A stretch of 64,000 nucleotides of DNA, from contig NC_055992.1 of NCBI RefSeq assembly GCF_018446385.1, positions 103,186,947-103,250,946 on the forward strand. Direction: 5' to 3'. Below, one piece after another: positions 49,924 to 60,407 of the stretch (positions within the stretch are counted from its first letter, which is position 1; each line of letters opens with the position of its first letter). The translations under genes were made by a program, and so were the position numbers. The notes below the pieces were generated by a model that had not been told where the DNA came from, made no database searches, and worked only from the letters and a program-made list of their open reading frames with translations. This stretch comes from Zingiber officinale. Its lineage: Eukaryota; Streptophyta; Magnoliopsida; Zingiberales; Zingiberaceae.

Positions 49924-50065
49924 AAGGTGCACTAATACAACTTTTGCATATATTTTGGTCGCCCGTACCCTTGTAATGCAGGATGCCAAATTAATTCAAA
50001 GGATGGCCAATGGGTTTGCTGAACTATTGTCGCCGAGCGGGTTGTATGGGAGTTAGCCTTGAATC

Positions 50066-50512
50066 GACCGTCGAGCTCCGACGTTAAATATCGAGAGACG
50101 AGCCGGCGTCTATAAATAATCCGAGCGGAAGACCGTCGAGCTCCGACGTTAAATATCGAGAGACGAGCCGGCGTCTATAAATAATCCGAGCGGAAGACCG
50201 TCGAGCTCCGACGTTAAATATCGAGAGACGAGCCGGCGTCTATAAATAATCCGAGCGGAAGACCGTCGAGCTCCGACGTTAAATATCGAGAGACGAGCCC
50301 GCGTCTATAAATAATCCGAGCGGAAGACCGTCGAGCTCCTACGTTAAATATCGAGAGCGGCTGTGTTAAAAATAATCCGGAAGACCGTCGAGCTCCGACG
50401 TTAAATATCGAGAGACGAGCCGGCGTCTATAAATAATCCGAGCGGAAGACCGTCGAGCTCCGACGTTAAATATCGAGAGACGAGCCGGCGTCTATAAATA
50501 ATCCGAGCGGAA
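50066..50512. repeat. 65-bp satellite array in the Tat 3' region, seven units
   Basis: Six units of 65 bp and one shortened unit of 57 bp (about 50326-50382) fill 447 bp. Each full unit contains GACCGTCGAGCTCCGACGTT and a TATAAATAAT box. Units are nearly identical, so the array expanded recently. Tandem arrays downstream of integrase are common in Tat elements. Confidence 0.9.
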
Positions 50513-50845
50513 AATACCCATAAAAGGGATGCGGTTGCCCCAGAAACCCGTCTTCAATAGTTAGATCGTCTCTACGGTCCGCTCGGCCTAGCACCTAAAG
50601 GTACATAGGTGTCTAGCGAGCGATTTTTGCAATCAGAGCGGAATATTGAATAGTTGAAATATTGCGTATGAAGCCGAGCGGAAATATGATGCCAAATACT
50701 TAAGCGAGGTGATAATAGGCGAGCGGGCAACACATATTCGACAGCAAAAAGAGTACGTGAAAGATAAGCATTGCATTAAAATTCAAGCTTAAGGCTGAGC
50801 GGCCTAAGTACAAAAAAAGGTCTTTTTGGCCTAGCGGCCTAGAGT

Positions 50846-53131
50846 CTATTCAATGAAGTCATAGAGGTCCCTCGGAATATTGCTTAGAAGTGCCACCTGA
50901 TCGCCGGCCGGAATATTGGTGGATTCCGGAAGAAGGCCCTTCGACTTCAGATAGGTCATAGTGGCAGTAATGGCCAAGTCAAAAGCTGAGTACATCCGCT
51001 CGCAAATTTTCTCTGAGAATTCAGGCGATCGGATGTAACTCTGTCTTAATGCAGCGATCCGGCTTGGCTCGGCATCTTGATATTCTTTGAGAGCTGCCTG
51101 GGAGCCGGTAAGGGCCTCATTTAACTGCTGAATCTTCTCCGCGTCACCCGAATGGCTCGCCTTCTCCTTGTCGAGCTGCTCTGTCAACTCTTTTATCTTC
51201 AGCTCCAGGCCCCGAGCCTCCACGTTCTTCTTCTCCAGGTCGGATATAGCAGTATTCTTCCGAGTGGTGGCCAGAGTTATTTTTGTGTCAAGCGACTTGA
51301 CTTGTCGCTCGGACTGGGCCAAGGCGTGGGCCTGGTCGGTCGTCTTCTTCTGCTCGCCCGCCAGCAGATTTTGAGCTTTCTTCAGCTCCTTTTGCAGCTC
51401 GGAATATGAGGGGCCTTGAGAACCGGACGGACCGACTCCCGACTTCAGTTGTCGCAGTTCTTCATCCACCATCGCTAGGCGGTTGGAAACTGCTATCTCT
51501 TCCACCCATCTCTGGCAATAGAAAAAATTAAAATTGGTTAGTGGCCGAACGGCGATAGCGCATCCCAAACCTCGAAGAAGACAAACTTACCCCCGTGGCC
51601 TCTTGCATATGACTGTTGGCCAAGTTGCGTAGGGGGATCAGTGCAACCCGCTCCCGAGCATCAGCCCACATCTCGGCTAGGGGCCCCTTTAAAGTGATGG
51701 TGTGCTCGGGCACGGTCGGGCGGTCGGCCTCGGGCATCAACTCTTCGGTCGGGAGATGAAGAGAGACTCGGATAGTGCGGCCATGTCCGGGGATTGTTCG
51801 ACCGGCACCCGGAAGGGGATCAAAAGCCGGCGCAGAAAACTGCGAATGAATGGTCGAACGTTGGACTGAATGGCGAGCAGGTGGGAGAGTGCTGACCGGA
51901 GTGGCCTCAACCGGAGCAATTGGCTCATCCCAGTCAGAAGGAGTCCGGTCGGACGAAATGGTTTCGGTCACCGGCGCCTTGCCTCGAGCAGTCGCGGCGG
52001 CCCGGTCGGAGGGTTGAACCGCGGAGGTAGCAGAGCGCAGCGGAGTCTCCACCCGGCGCCTCTTTTGCAGGGGTTGCTCCTCCTCCCGAGCGGAACCTTC
52101 CTCGGGGGTCGTTGGTTCTCCTGAGAGGGTAGCTCCGCTGGCCACGTGCTGTTGAGAAGCCTGAGCGGCCGATTCAGCTTGGGTGCCGCTCTCTCCCTCA
52201 TGGGAGCCGACCAGTTGGATGCCCCGCGCTTCCATTTCCTTGGCCGCTGCGGCTTCCAAAGCCGCCGCCTTTCTCTTCAGAACGCCAGCCATCACCGAGT
52301 CCATGACGATGTCAGCTGCAGGAAAAAGAAAAGAAATCAGTTAGCAATTAAAGCAAATGCCCAAGCAAAATTCTTACTGAATCCGGTCGGAAGAGGAGTC
52401 CGTATAGGACTCAGCCCAAAAATGTACATCACTCCCTCGTGAAGAAGTTTGTTGATGTCGAGTCGCAGACCGGCTAGTACATTGGCGGCATGAAGATAAT
52501 CCGGTCGGGTTTTGAATTTCTTCAACTCGGGAGTAGGAGGTAGACTGACCTGCCACTGGGTCGGGAAGTTTGCCTGACTGGGCATGCAGATGTAGAAATA
52601 ATAATCCTTCCAATGTTTATTGGAGGTGGGTAGTTTGTTGAAAAAGACCAAGCCGGGCCGAGCTTGGAACATAAAGGTGCCCGGCTCGGCTTGCTTAGGG
52701 TAGTAGAAATAAAAGAAGACCTCCGGTCGGAGGGGGATGTTGTGAATCTTAAACAAAACGACAACACCGCAGAGGAGACGGAAGGTATTAGGTACTAAAC
52801 TTCCGAGCGACACACCAAAATAATTACAGACATCTACAATGAAAGGATGTACAGGGAACCGCAGACCGGCGGTAAACTGGTCGCGAAAGACACAGAATGC
52901 ACCGCGAGGCGGTTTGTTCGGCCGAGCGGAGGGACCAGCTAAGCGAACTTCGAAATCCTCGGGAATTTCGAAATTGTCTGTCAAAATATCGAAATCTCGT
53001 TGTTCGAATCGGGACCGCATGGTAGTATACCATGGGCCGAGGGATTGTTCTTCGGGATGAGAAGAACTGGCCATGAGCCGGATGGAAGAAATCAAAAAAG
53101 GGCAAAAAGGCCAGAGGAAAGCAACCGACAA
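50846..53131 (-). pseudogene. antisense additional gene-like region of the Tat element (fossil)
   Basis: Three open blocks lie antisense to the element, between integrase and the 3' LTR: about 52337-53131, 51580-52304 and 50846-51520. They are separated by short gaps that look like introns with AG-type acceptors. The first block has FCVFRDQFTAGLRFPVHPFI and VCNYFGVSLGSLVPNTFRLL, the pattern of plant transposon-associated proteins. The second is Ala/Ser/Pro-rich and disordered. The third is a coiled coil ending IPRDLYDFIE. Antisense extra ORFs of this kind (for example gene 23 of Grande) are known in the Tat lineage; their function is not known. Integrity was not judged further. Confidence 0.75.
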
Positions 53132-53710
53132 CGAAAAGAAGTTTCAAGGATTGGAGCTAAGGAAAGAAATGCGAATGAGACACCAGAAATAAGGAAGGGA
53201 AGTGATAAAGCCTTACAGAGAAGAAAGGGATCGAGGAAGGGGCACCGGAGAGCAGAAATCGGATCGCCGGAGCTCCAAAAGCGCAGGATGCAGTGGTGGA
53301 AATCGCGGAGGTAAGTGAGGGAGAGAAGGAAACGAAGAATTTATAGGGTGAAGGCCGGGCGGTCCACACCGTCGGATCCAGTCACGGGAATCAAAGCATG
53401 CATCTAGCCGTCCATTTCGAATTGCTTCGATCACATCAAAATACCATGTCACTACCGCCGTACGCTGATGGCAGCGCTCCACGTGGCATTCAATCATTCG
53501 GAGCATTTAATGAAAGCATGCTCAACCTTAATGTCGAAGATTGGCGCAGAACACGAGGGGATCCGGTGAATACCATTGTTGGTCCGTTCAAGGTTATATC
53601 TATGGTTGACCGAGCGGAGGGTACTAGCACGAAGGAGCCGTTCGACCATACTCGCAGTCCAGTCAGTCGGACTAATCGCTTCCTTCGACAAGACTTGAAG
53701 GGGAGGCAAG

Positions 53711-54605
53711 TGATCCGGCGATAAGAACAGGGGACCCTCGTTGTAAGGGGTCAACGCCACGTGGAAGTTAAAGAGCCGGGCGGTCCATCGAAGAAGGTCG
53801 GACCAGCTAGGCTGACCGACCGGGAGGCCAGATTGGACGACCGGATAAATTGGGCTGACCGTCTGGGCGACCATCCGGTGTTTAGCTAGGCAAAAAGGCA
53901 CCCTTATGGAAGGGGTTCCGACGCTCATTGGGTAAGATCGTAGGGCCGAGCGTACAGCACGCTCAGCCGAAGACATTAAGCATACTGCTGACAGTCACCA
54001 CAAAGCACTACCGATAGTTTCCCAAGTGCACTATCATACGTGACCGGTTGGACAGAAGACGGACATGGGCCGGCCGGATATCGGAGGTCGTCCGGCCGGA
54101 CGCTCGACGGTCAGCTGGTCGACGTCCTCTAGTGCAAGAATCGAGTGGAAAAGGACAAGGGACACCTTTTTCTGACAGCAAGTAGGTCGCACGTGTAGGC
54201 CATGCTCCAAATCTTATGATAGGGGATTCCGCTGTCCCATCAAGGACATGCGGGGACTGTAGCAGTATGGGGTCAGGTAAGCTCACTGACGGGCCTTTAC
54301 TATGGTATGGGCAGAGGACACGTGTACACCTCGATATGTGCGCACCTGTTTCTCCACAGCCCTATATAAAGCCTCTCATCCTTCACCGGAGGTACGTTTT
54401 TGGGCTATGCGTTCTGAGACTTTGGGAGCCACCTTTTTTATCGTTGTTTACCTGACTTGAGCTTCGGAGGGTCGCCGCCGGGAACCCCTTCCCGGCCCGA
54501 CTTTGGTGCAGGTTCGCCGGAGCATCGTGCCACCCGTCGAAGATCCACATCAGCAGTCGAAGAGTGCCCCGTACCCAACGTCCGTTGATTCGGCCTTCGG
54601 ACAGG

Positions 54606-54609
<4 letters not shown>
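53711..54609 (+). repeat. 3' LTR of the Tat element
   Basis: 899 bp, equal in length to the 5' LTR with no net indel, with a TATATAAA box at 54363-54370. The polypurine tract lies immediately upstream. Confidence 0.95.

Positions 54610-54677
<68 letters not shown>
54610..54677. repeat. (AT)n microsatellite abutting the Tat 3' LTR
   Basis: About 68 bases of pure AT dinucleotide begin with the TATAT target duplication of the Tat element. The other flank of the element has only a few AT bases. Confidence 0.95.
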
Positions 54678-54681
<4 letters not shown>

Positions 54682-55918
54682 CTTTTTCATAGACAACAAA
54701 ACTATATAAGTAAGATGACACCTGAAACAAAACAAAAATACAATGAAACACAATTAAAACAAAATAGGAACTAGAACGTCGAGATCTCTGAGTAACTCTA
54801 TGTAAAGTTAGGACTAACTATAATATTAAAAGGATCTTTGTGTCTGCAAAACTGGAGGCCAAGGAATGCAGAAAGTTAGCAAAATGGCTAAGTGGGTAAT
54901 CAAGAAAGATGTGCATGAATTTAATCTTGTTTAAGAAATCAAAGGAGTAAAGTAAATCACCATCTTTTATTACAACTTTAAGTTATTATTTTTAAATTCT
55001 CCATTTATATATATATATATATATATAATCATCTTCAATTATCATTATCTATAAGCAAGTAATATTTTTATATTAGAGTTTAGGATTTTCACTTTATCAT
55101 CATTTATTATCATCAATTAAAATCAATTCTCCAGTCTTACTATTTAATCAATCGGTATACAAGCTATCATGGTAATATCAACATGTATCAATGGTCTAAA
55201 TATGATAAATCAACTAAAAAATGAATCACTAGAGCCAATATCATCAGAGTGTAATGTCATATGTATAGGTTAAAGCTTCCTCAGAATATAATTCTATCGC
55301 ATACGTCATTTGACGTATGGGCTATCAACTCTCACTGGTGGAAGATATAATAAACATTGATTGAGCGTTACATCACGCCACCATGCCTCAGGTATATGGT
55401 CAGGTACTCTGAACCGTGGGTCACCACTCTACCACAATAACATGTGGGTGATCTAGTACTCCAATATAAAGCTCTGGTATAAAGCTAGATTCATAGTCTT
55501 CATTTTTTTTAATATTCTTCATTTACTATCTTTGTTATTTCACTTTAAGGATTTCATTTTATCCATTTATCATAATTAGTCTCTTTTCATATCAAATGGG
55601 CAATCAAGTTAATACTTTCGTACCAAGTCTATTAATTTATCCTCCTAGGGTTCACAAATAAAAAGCTATAAGTATCAATAGGTAGAACATCAAAAAGCAT
55701 AGAGTATGAAAGGTTAAATAAGTCAAAAAGACAAGTATCAATAGAAGAGTAATTCAGAATATTTATTTAATTTTAAAACAACCCTTCCCATATTAATTCC
55801 AGTATGAACCCACATGTGAACAAGAAATAATATCAATTATTTTTCCTCCATGATTTTATTATTTTAACCCATTTCATTAATTGTAATATCATTTTAATTC
55901 CTTTTTAAAAATAATTAT

Positions 55919-55922
<4 letters not shown>

Positions 55923-55989
<67 letters not shown>
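55923..55989. repeat. (AT)n microsatellite
   Basis: About 67 bases of pure AT dinucleotide inside the Tekay-like solo LTR. A shorter run lies at about 55006-55026. Confidence 0.95.
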
Positions 55990-55993
<4 letters not shown>

Positions 55994-57003
55994 CATTATT
56001 CATGCACAAGGATAAATAAGAGAGATGTACCCATTTATATATAGCAAAATCTTCGAGTGTCGACAGGTCATCGTGCTGCACTCGAGCTCGGGTCTACAAA
56101 CATAATACCAAACATAACTTAAATAATCAAAATACTATCTAATAAGAATAATGACCTAAAAACTAAATATTGTCTATGATTCGAAATCGGTGAATAATTT
56201 TGATCTCGCTATCTCATACCACTTTGCATTCCTAAATGAAACCTCTGTTCTAACCTAGATAGCTCTCCTAACTATACATCGATTAATACAAAGCATAAAA
56301 TATACCTTCTACGGGTTACTGTGGTTGCTAGAAAAAGAGGATAGCAACTAGGGTTGTTTTCCCTTTATCGTTGGTCGTCTCAGCTAGCTCCGACGAGCTT
56401 CGGTGGTGCTGCCAAGAAGAGGACAACAGCTAGGGCTGCTGTTGGAGAAAACAAAAGGTAGCAAGATGCTATTGCTGGTGGGGGAAAAAGGAGAGAGCAA
56501 CTAGGGTTGCTATTCTTGGCTGTTGGAGGAGAAGAAAGGCAACAATGTTAGTTGGAGAAGGTTGAAAACAGAGAGGATGACTGCTGGAATAGTAAAGGGA
56601 AAGGAAACCTTTTTTCTTTTCACCGGTTGTCTTAGTGAGCTCTGACAAAGGCCACAGCTAGCTCCGGTGGCTACTGTGCTTGGCTAGAAAAGAGGGCAGC
56701 AACTAGAGCTTTGTCCCCCCTTCCTTTTCTAATGGCCCAACGAGCTCTGATGCACTCTGAGGAGCTCCGACAGTGCTGCCAAGATCAAGGGCTAGTGGCT
56801 GGAGAAAAAGGCAGCAAGGCTACCTACTCTGCTCTTCACTAGAGGAGGAGAAAAGGTGTGAGAGGAGGAAACAAGGGCTGTTGTAATTTTTCTACCGTTG
56901 AAGAGAAGCAGAAAAGAGAAGGAATGGGAGAAGAAAAAGAAAATAAAAGTCAGGGATGGGATGGAGAAATGGGCATGAGCGTGGTAGGTATGGACTTGTC
57001 CTC

Positions 57004-57028
57004 TTATTATTATTATTATTATTATTAT
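57004..57028. repeat. (TTA)n microsatellite
   Basis: A run of TTA/ATT triplets close to the minus-strand start of the Tekay-like solo LTR. Confidence 0.9.
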
Positions 57029-57052
57029 CATTATTTTTTTTCATACTTAACA

Positions 57053-58225
57053 ATTTATGAAATAAATTAACCAACAATCAAAACTTATAACAAGGAGACC
57101 AGCAAATTCCTTCATATAAGGTAGTGAGAGAATAGACCTAGGAGTCTTCGATGCAAAAACATTCTCAAATATTGAGAGTTGATAAGCCATATAATTATAT
57201 ATTGCCTCAACCTAATTATAACTTCCTAGATTGTCAAATCATCAAAAAAATATATATAATCCTTAAAGGTAGCTTATATATACTAGAAGCAAATAAAACA
57301 GAAAAAAAGATACAAAATATAAAATTTACAAAATAGCAAAACATTCTTATTTGAATGGACTCGGAGACAATATGTCCTCATTAGATTTTTCAATTTAGAT
57401 AGATTTAGTTCTTTACTTGGAAAAAAATATTTCGAATAATGCACCAAAAGCAACAAGGAATCCATCTCGACGTGTCTGCCACTATTTTGGATTCCAAGCA
57501 ATAATGTTACATCTTTGGTTATGAAGGACACATCTATGTTAAAGAATTTGAATGTCTCTTCTACTAAATCTCAATTCTTAAATATGTTTACCAGTAAATC
57601 CCCTAAGATGTTGAATTTCAAGTATGCCGAGGAATAACACAAAGGGACCACTTCTTATAATACTGATGTATTTTTCATGGAGTATAACTCCTGAAATCCT
57701 TTGTCTTTCCCTTTGTGGAAGTTTCAGAATAAAAATTTATGATATGTCCCAACTTGCTCATCCAATGTAACTTGTCATCCAAAGTTGATAATTGAATCTC
57801 ACTTGCTAAACTTGATGTAATTATTTTACTTTCTTGTCGTATAACAAAACAACAATCAAGTTTTGTAAAATTCAATCAAATATCTTTAGTAACACAAAGT
57901 TAAACTAAATTTAGTCACTGGCTCTCTACAAAGAATGAAAACATAAATAACAATTATGGAATTAAAATGAATTCAAACATAAATAACATATAATCTAAAA
58001 AATATTAAATTTATTGATAAGTTAAATTAAGTTGATAAACTAAGAAAACAACATGATGAGATCTATACACAAATAAGGGGTAGGTTAGAAATGATATAAC
58101 CTATTAGATTAAGAGATCCTTAACACATTTTAGGTAGAAAGTATGACATAGAAGAAATCAAAGTGCAATTTGTACTAAAGTTAAATAGTATTAACAATTC
58201 ATTTTATAGTGTTAACCTATTTAGA
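57053..58225. other. AT-rich intergenic region, origin unresolved
   Basis: This lies right of the Tekay-like solo LTR. Before that insertion it adjoined 41928. Broken minus-strand open stretches (about 57283-57531 and 57675-57875, the latter with TLDDKLHWMSKLGHI) hint at a decayed coding sequence, but I cannot assign a family. No gene is supported. Confidence 0.4.
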
Positions 58226-58581
58226 TTAAGGTGGTGTTTGATACATGGGTATGGGAATGAGGGATTGAATTCATTCTCAAACCTTATGTTTGGTTGATGG
58301 GAATGGAATCAAGATTTAAGAATAAAATGCAAAACTTAGGTATTGATGAAATTATCTCCTCCCTTGGATTTTGATAGAAATGGGAATGAGAATTAAGTTT
58401 TGGATAAAAGTACCCTTAATATATTTGTTAAAATTTTCTTTCATATTACTTTCTCTCTCCTTATTCTCTCTCATCATATTTTCTCTCTTCTCATTTTCTC
58501 ATCACACTTTCTCTCATCATACTTTCTCTCTCCTCATTCTCTTTCATCACGCTTTCTCTACCATTTCTCTCTCATCATGCA
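58226..58581. mobile_element. possible small DNA transposon fragment, interrupted by the copia element
   Basis: The stretch GGTGGTGTTTGATACATGGG, then GGGAATGAGGGATTGAATTC and TTTGGTTGATGGGAATGGAA, resembles end motifs of plant MITEs that start GGGTGTTTGG. It runs into a CTCTCATCATACTTT-type low-complexity tract and stops at the copia LTR. The other half and any target duplication would lie beyond the window. Confidence 0.3.
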
Positions 58582-60407
58582 TGTTGGGTTTTTCGGGCCG
58601 CGAAAACCGCTTTTCGCGTCGCGAAAACCCCGAAACACCCAGCCACGGATCTGTGCGAAGTAAAAACTTTCGAAAGCATACGAGTACGAGTTTACAAAAC
58701 CTAGATCTACTCTAGATCTACAAAGAAGAAGAGCTTATACCTTCGATGCGTGCCCTTTTCATATCCCACTCGTCCAACGAGATGTCGAATCTCAAATTGT
58801 CAAGGTAGACAACTCTCTATGCGTATCCACATGAACAACTCGATGGAGGGAGAACCTTTGACTGTGCTAGCACTCCAAGAAGGTCTCGGTAATGGAGAGA
58901 AGAGGGAGAGAAGAATTGGAGCAAGGAAGAAGATGAGAGTTACACTTGCAAAATGAAACTTATTTCATCCAATAAAGTGGCCGGCCACTTATGTGGTTTG
59001 TAACCTCCATGGGATACCAAGAGTCACAACTCTTGGTAACTCCCATGAGGTGGCACTTCACTTAAGTAACCATGGTGATGTGGAGCATTATCATTGGTCC
59101 ACTTAATGTCAACTCACCAATGAGGTGACATAAAGTCAAGTCAAACTTGACTCTTCATCTTCCTCTCAAGTCAAGTCAAACTTGACTTAATCTCTCTCAT
59201 GGTTGATCTAATCCAACCATTTAATTCAAGCCAATTTAATATAATGAATCTTATTCATTTAATTAAATTGATTAAATGAGTCATAATCTAAATTAGACTC
59301 ATTGAACATATGAATCAACTTGAGTCCAACTCAATTAGCCCAATTAGGATTACTCTTAATCCAATTTGATTCATCAAATGAATCTAATCCTCTTTGTTCA
59401 TCATATGAACCTAATCTCCATCTAATTGTCCTTAGTGTGTGACCCTATAGGTTCTTGTAACGTTGGCAATGCCCCTAAACCCATTTAGGAGCATAAGTAA
59501 TGAGCGGTATCTAGCAACACATCATTACTACCCAAGTTACAAGAATGTTGAGATCCAACATCACCTTGTGACTACTAATTGTGACTCCTCACAATATATG
59601 ACAAGTGTCCTTCTATCCTAGACATCTAGATTGATCAATGTGAGGCATAGACCGTGTTATCCTCTGATCAATCTAAATCTTGAACTCCAAGTAGACTCAC
59701 TAAATCAAATGAGCTCAATATCTCATATTGACTCATTTGGGCATGACCATGCACTTCGTGGTCTCACTCTATCAAGAATATCGATGTCTCTCCCGTCATA
59801 TAGGAGGGATAGATCCCATCTACATCACTCACATCCCTCTGCATAATTCGTTACATACCCAGTAATTGCCTTTATAGTCCACCCAGTTACGGGCGACGTT
59901 TGACGAAACCAAAGTACATAACTCCTTATGTAGGGAGCCATGGTGACTTCAGGTCTAAGGACTAGTAGTCATACTAATAGCCACATGAGAAAGTATATGA
60001 CACTCATATAACGATCCATGATACTTTCTCATGGCGGGTCATTTAGTATACATTCTCCAATGCATACCCATGTATCAACTTGATATCTCTATATCCATGA
60101 CTTGTGAGATCAAGTCATCGAGTTGACCTACATGTTAGTCTTATTGCATTAACATTGTCCCTGAATGTTAATACTCGACTAGGAATGATTAAGAGTAGTG
60201 TTCCGTACATCATCTCACTATCGGTTCAACTAACTGATTGATATAGGTGAGAACCGTCTACTCAAGGACGCTATTATACTTATTTTATTTAGCACCAATA
60301 CAAGTAATTATAATAACCAAAATACATGCCTTTATTTATATAAGAATATGATACAACAAGTCCATAATACAATCATCAAATGATTGGTTCTAGGGCTCTA
60401 ACTAACA
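58582..60407 (-). repeat. 3' LTR of the copia element
   Basis: A 1826-bp repeat. On the minus strand it begins TGTTAGTTAGAGCCC and ends AAAACCCAACA. A TATATAAATA box lies at about 60331-60345 on that strand. The partner LTR is outside the window, so the boundary rests on the TG...CA ends and the adjacent polypurine tract. Confidence 0.8.

Larger units (their letters stand above)
42043..54609 (+). mobile_element. Tat-lineage Ty3/gypsy retrotransposon
   Basis: A 12.6-kb element with two 899-bp LTRs (42043-42941 and 53711-54609). Both start TGATCCGGCG and end GGACAGGATCA. The target duplication is TATAT. A tRNA-type primer site (TGGCGCCGTCTGTGGGAA, 42945-42962) follows the first LTR, and a polypurine tract (GAAGGGGAGGCAAG, 53697-53710) precedes the second. 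Order: gag-protease, reverse transcriptase, two RNase H domains, integrase, a 65-bp satellite array, then an antisense gene-like region. Two RNase H domains plus an antisense region place it in the Tat (Retand/Ogre/Grande) group. By eye the LTRs differ at about 20 of 899 sites (about 2.3%), suggesting insertion roughly one million years ago at a grass-like rate. It is broken: a Sirevirus solo LTR interrupts it, and a few further interruptions are likely. Confidence 0.93.
41933..57052 (-). mobile_element. Tekay/Del-like solo LTR, split by a nested element
   Basis: With the nested Tat element removed, this is about 2.55 kb. On the minus strand it begins TGTTAAGTATG at 57052 and ends GGGCGTGACA at 41933. 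The latter is the typical LTR end of Tekay/Del chromoviruses, where a methionine-tRNA primer site would follow. It is flanked by the 5-bp direct repeat ATTTA (41928-41932 and 57053-57057). No second LTR, primer site or coding region is present, so it looks like a solo LTR left by recombination. Family assignment rests on the end motif and size and is less certain than the boundaries. It contains three AT-type microsatellites. It is a fossil, older than the Tat element inside it. Confidence 0.65.

Noticed and set aside
50066-50512. CRISPR-like array of regular repeats
   Set aside because: Units are contiguous with no unique spacers and the context is a plant retrotransposon. It is a satellite array.
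54503-54751. Open frames with repeated Tyr-Ile across the AT tract
   Set aside because: They are produced by the (AT)n microsatellite after the Tat 3' LTR and have no coding support.
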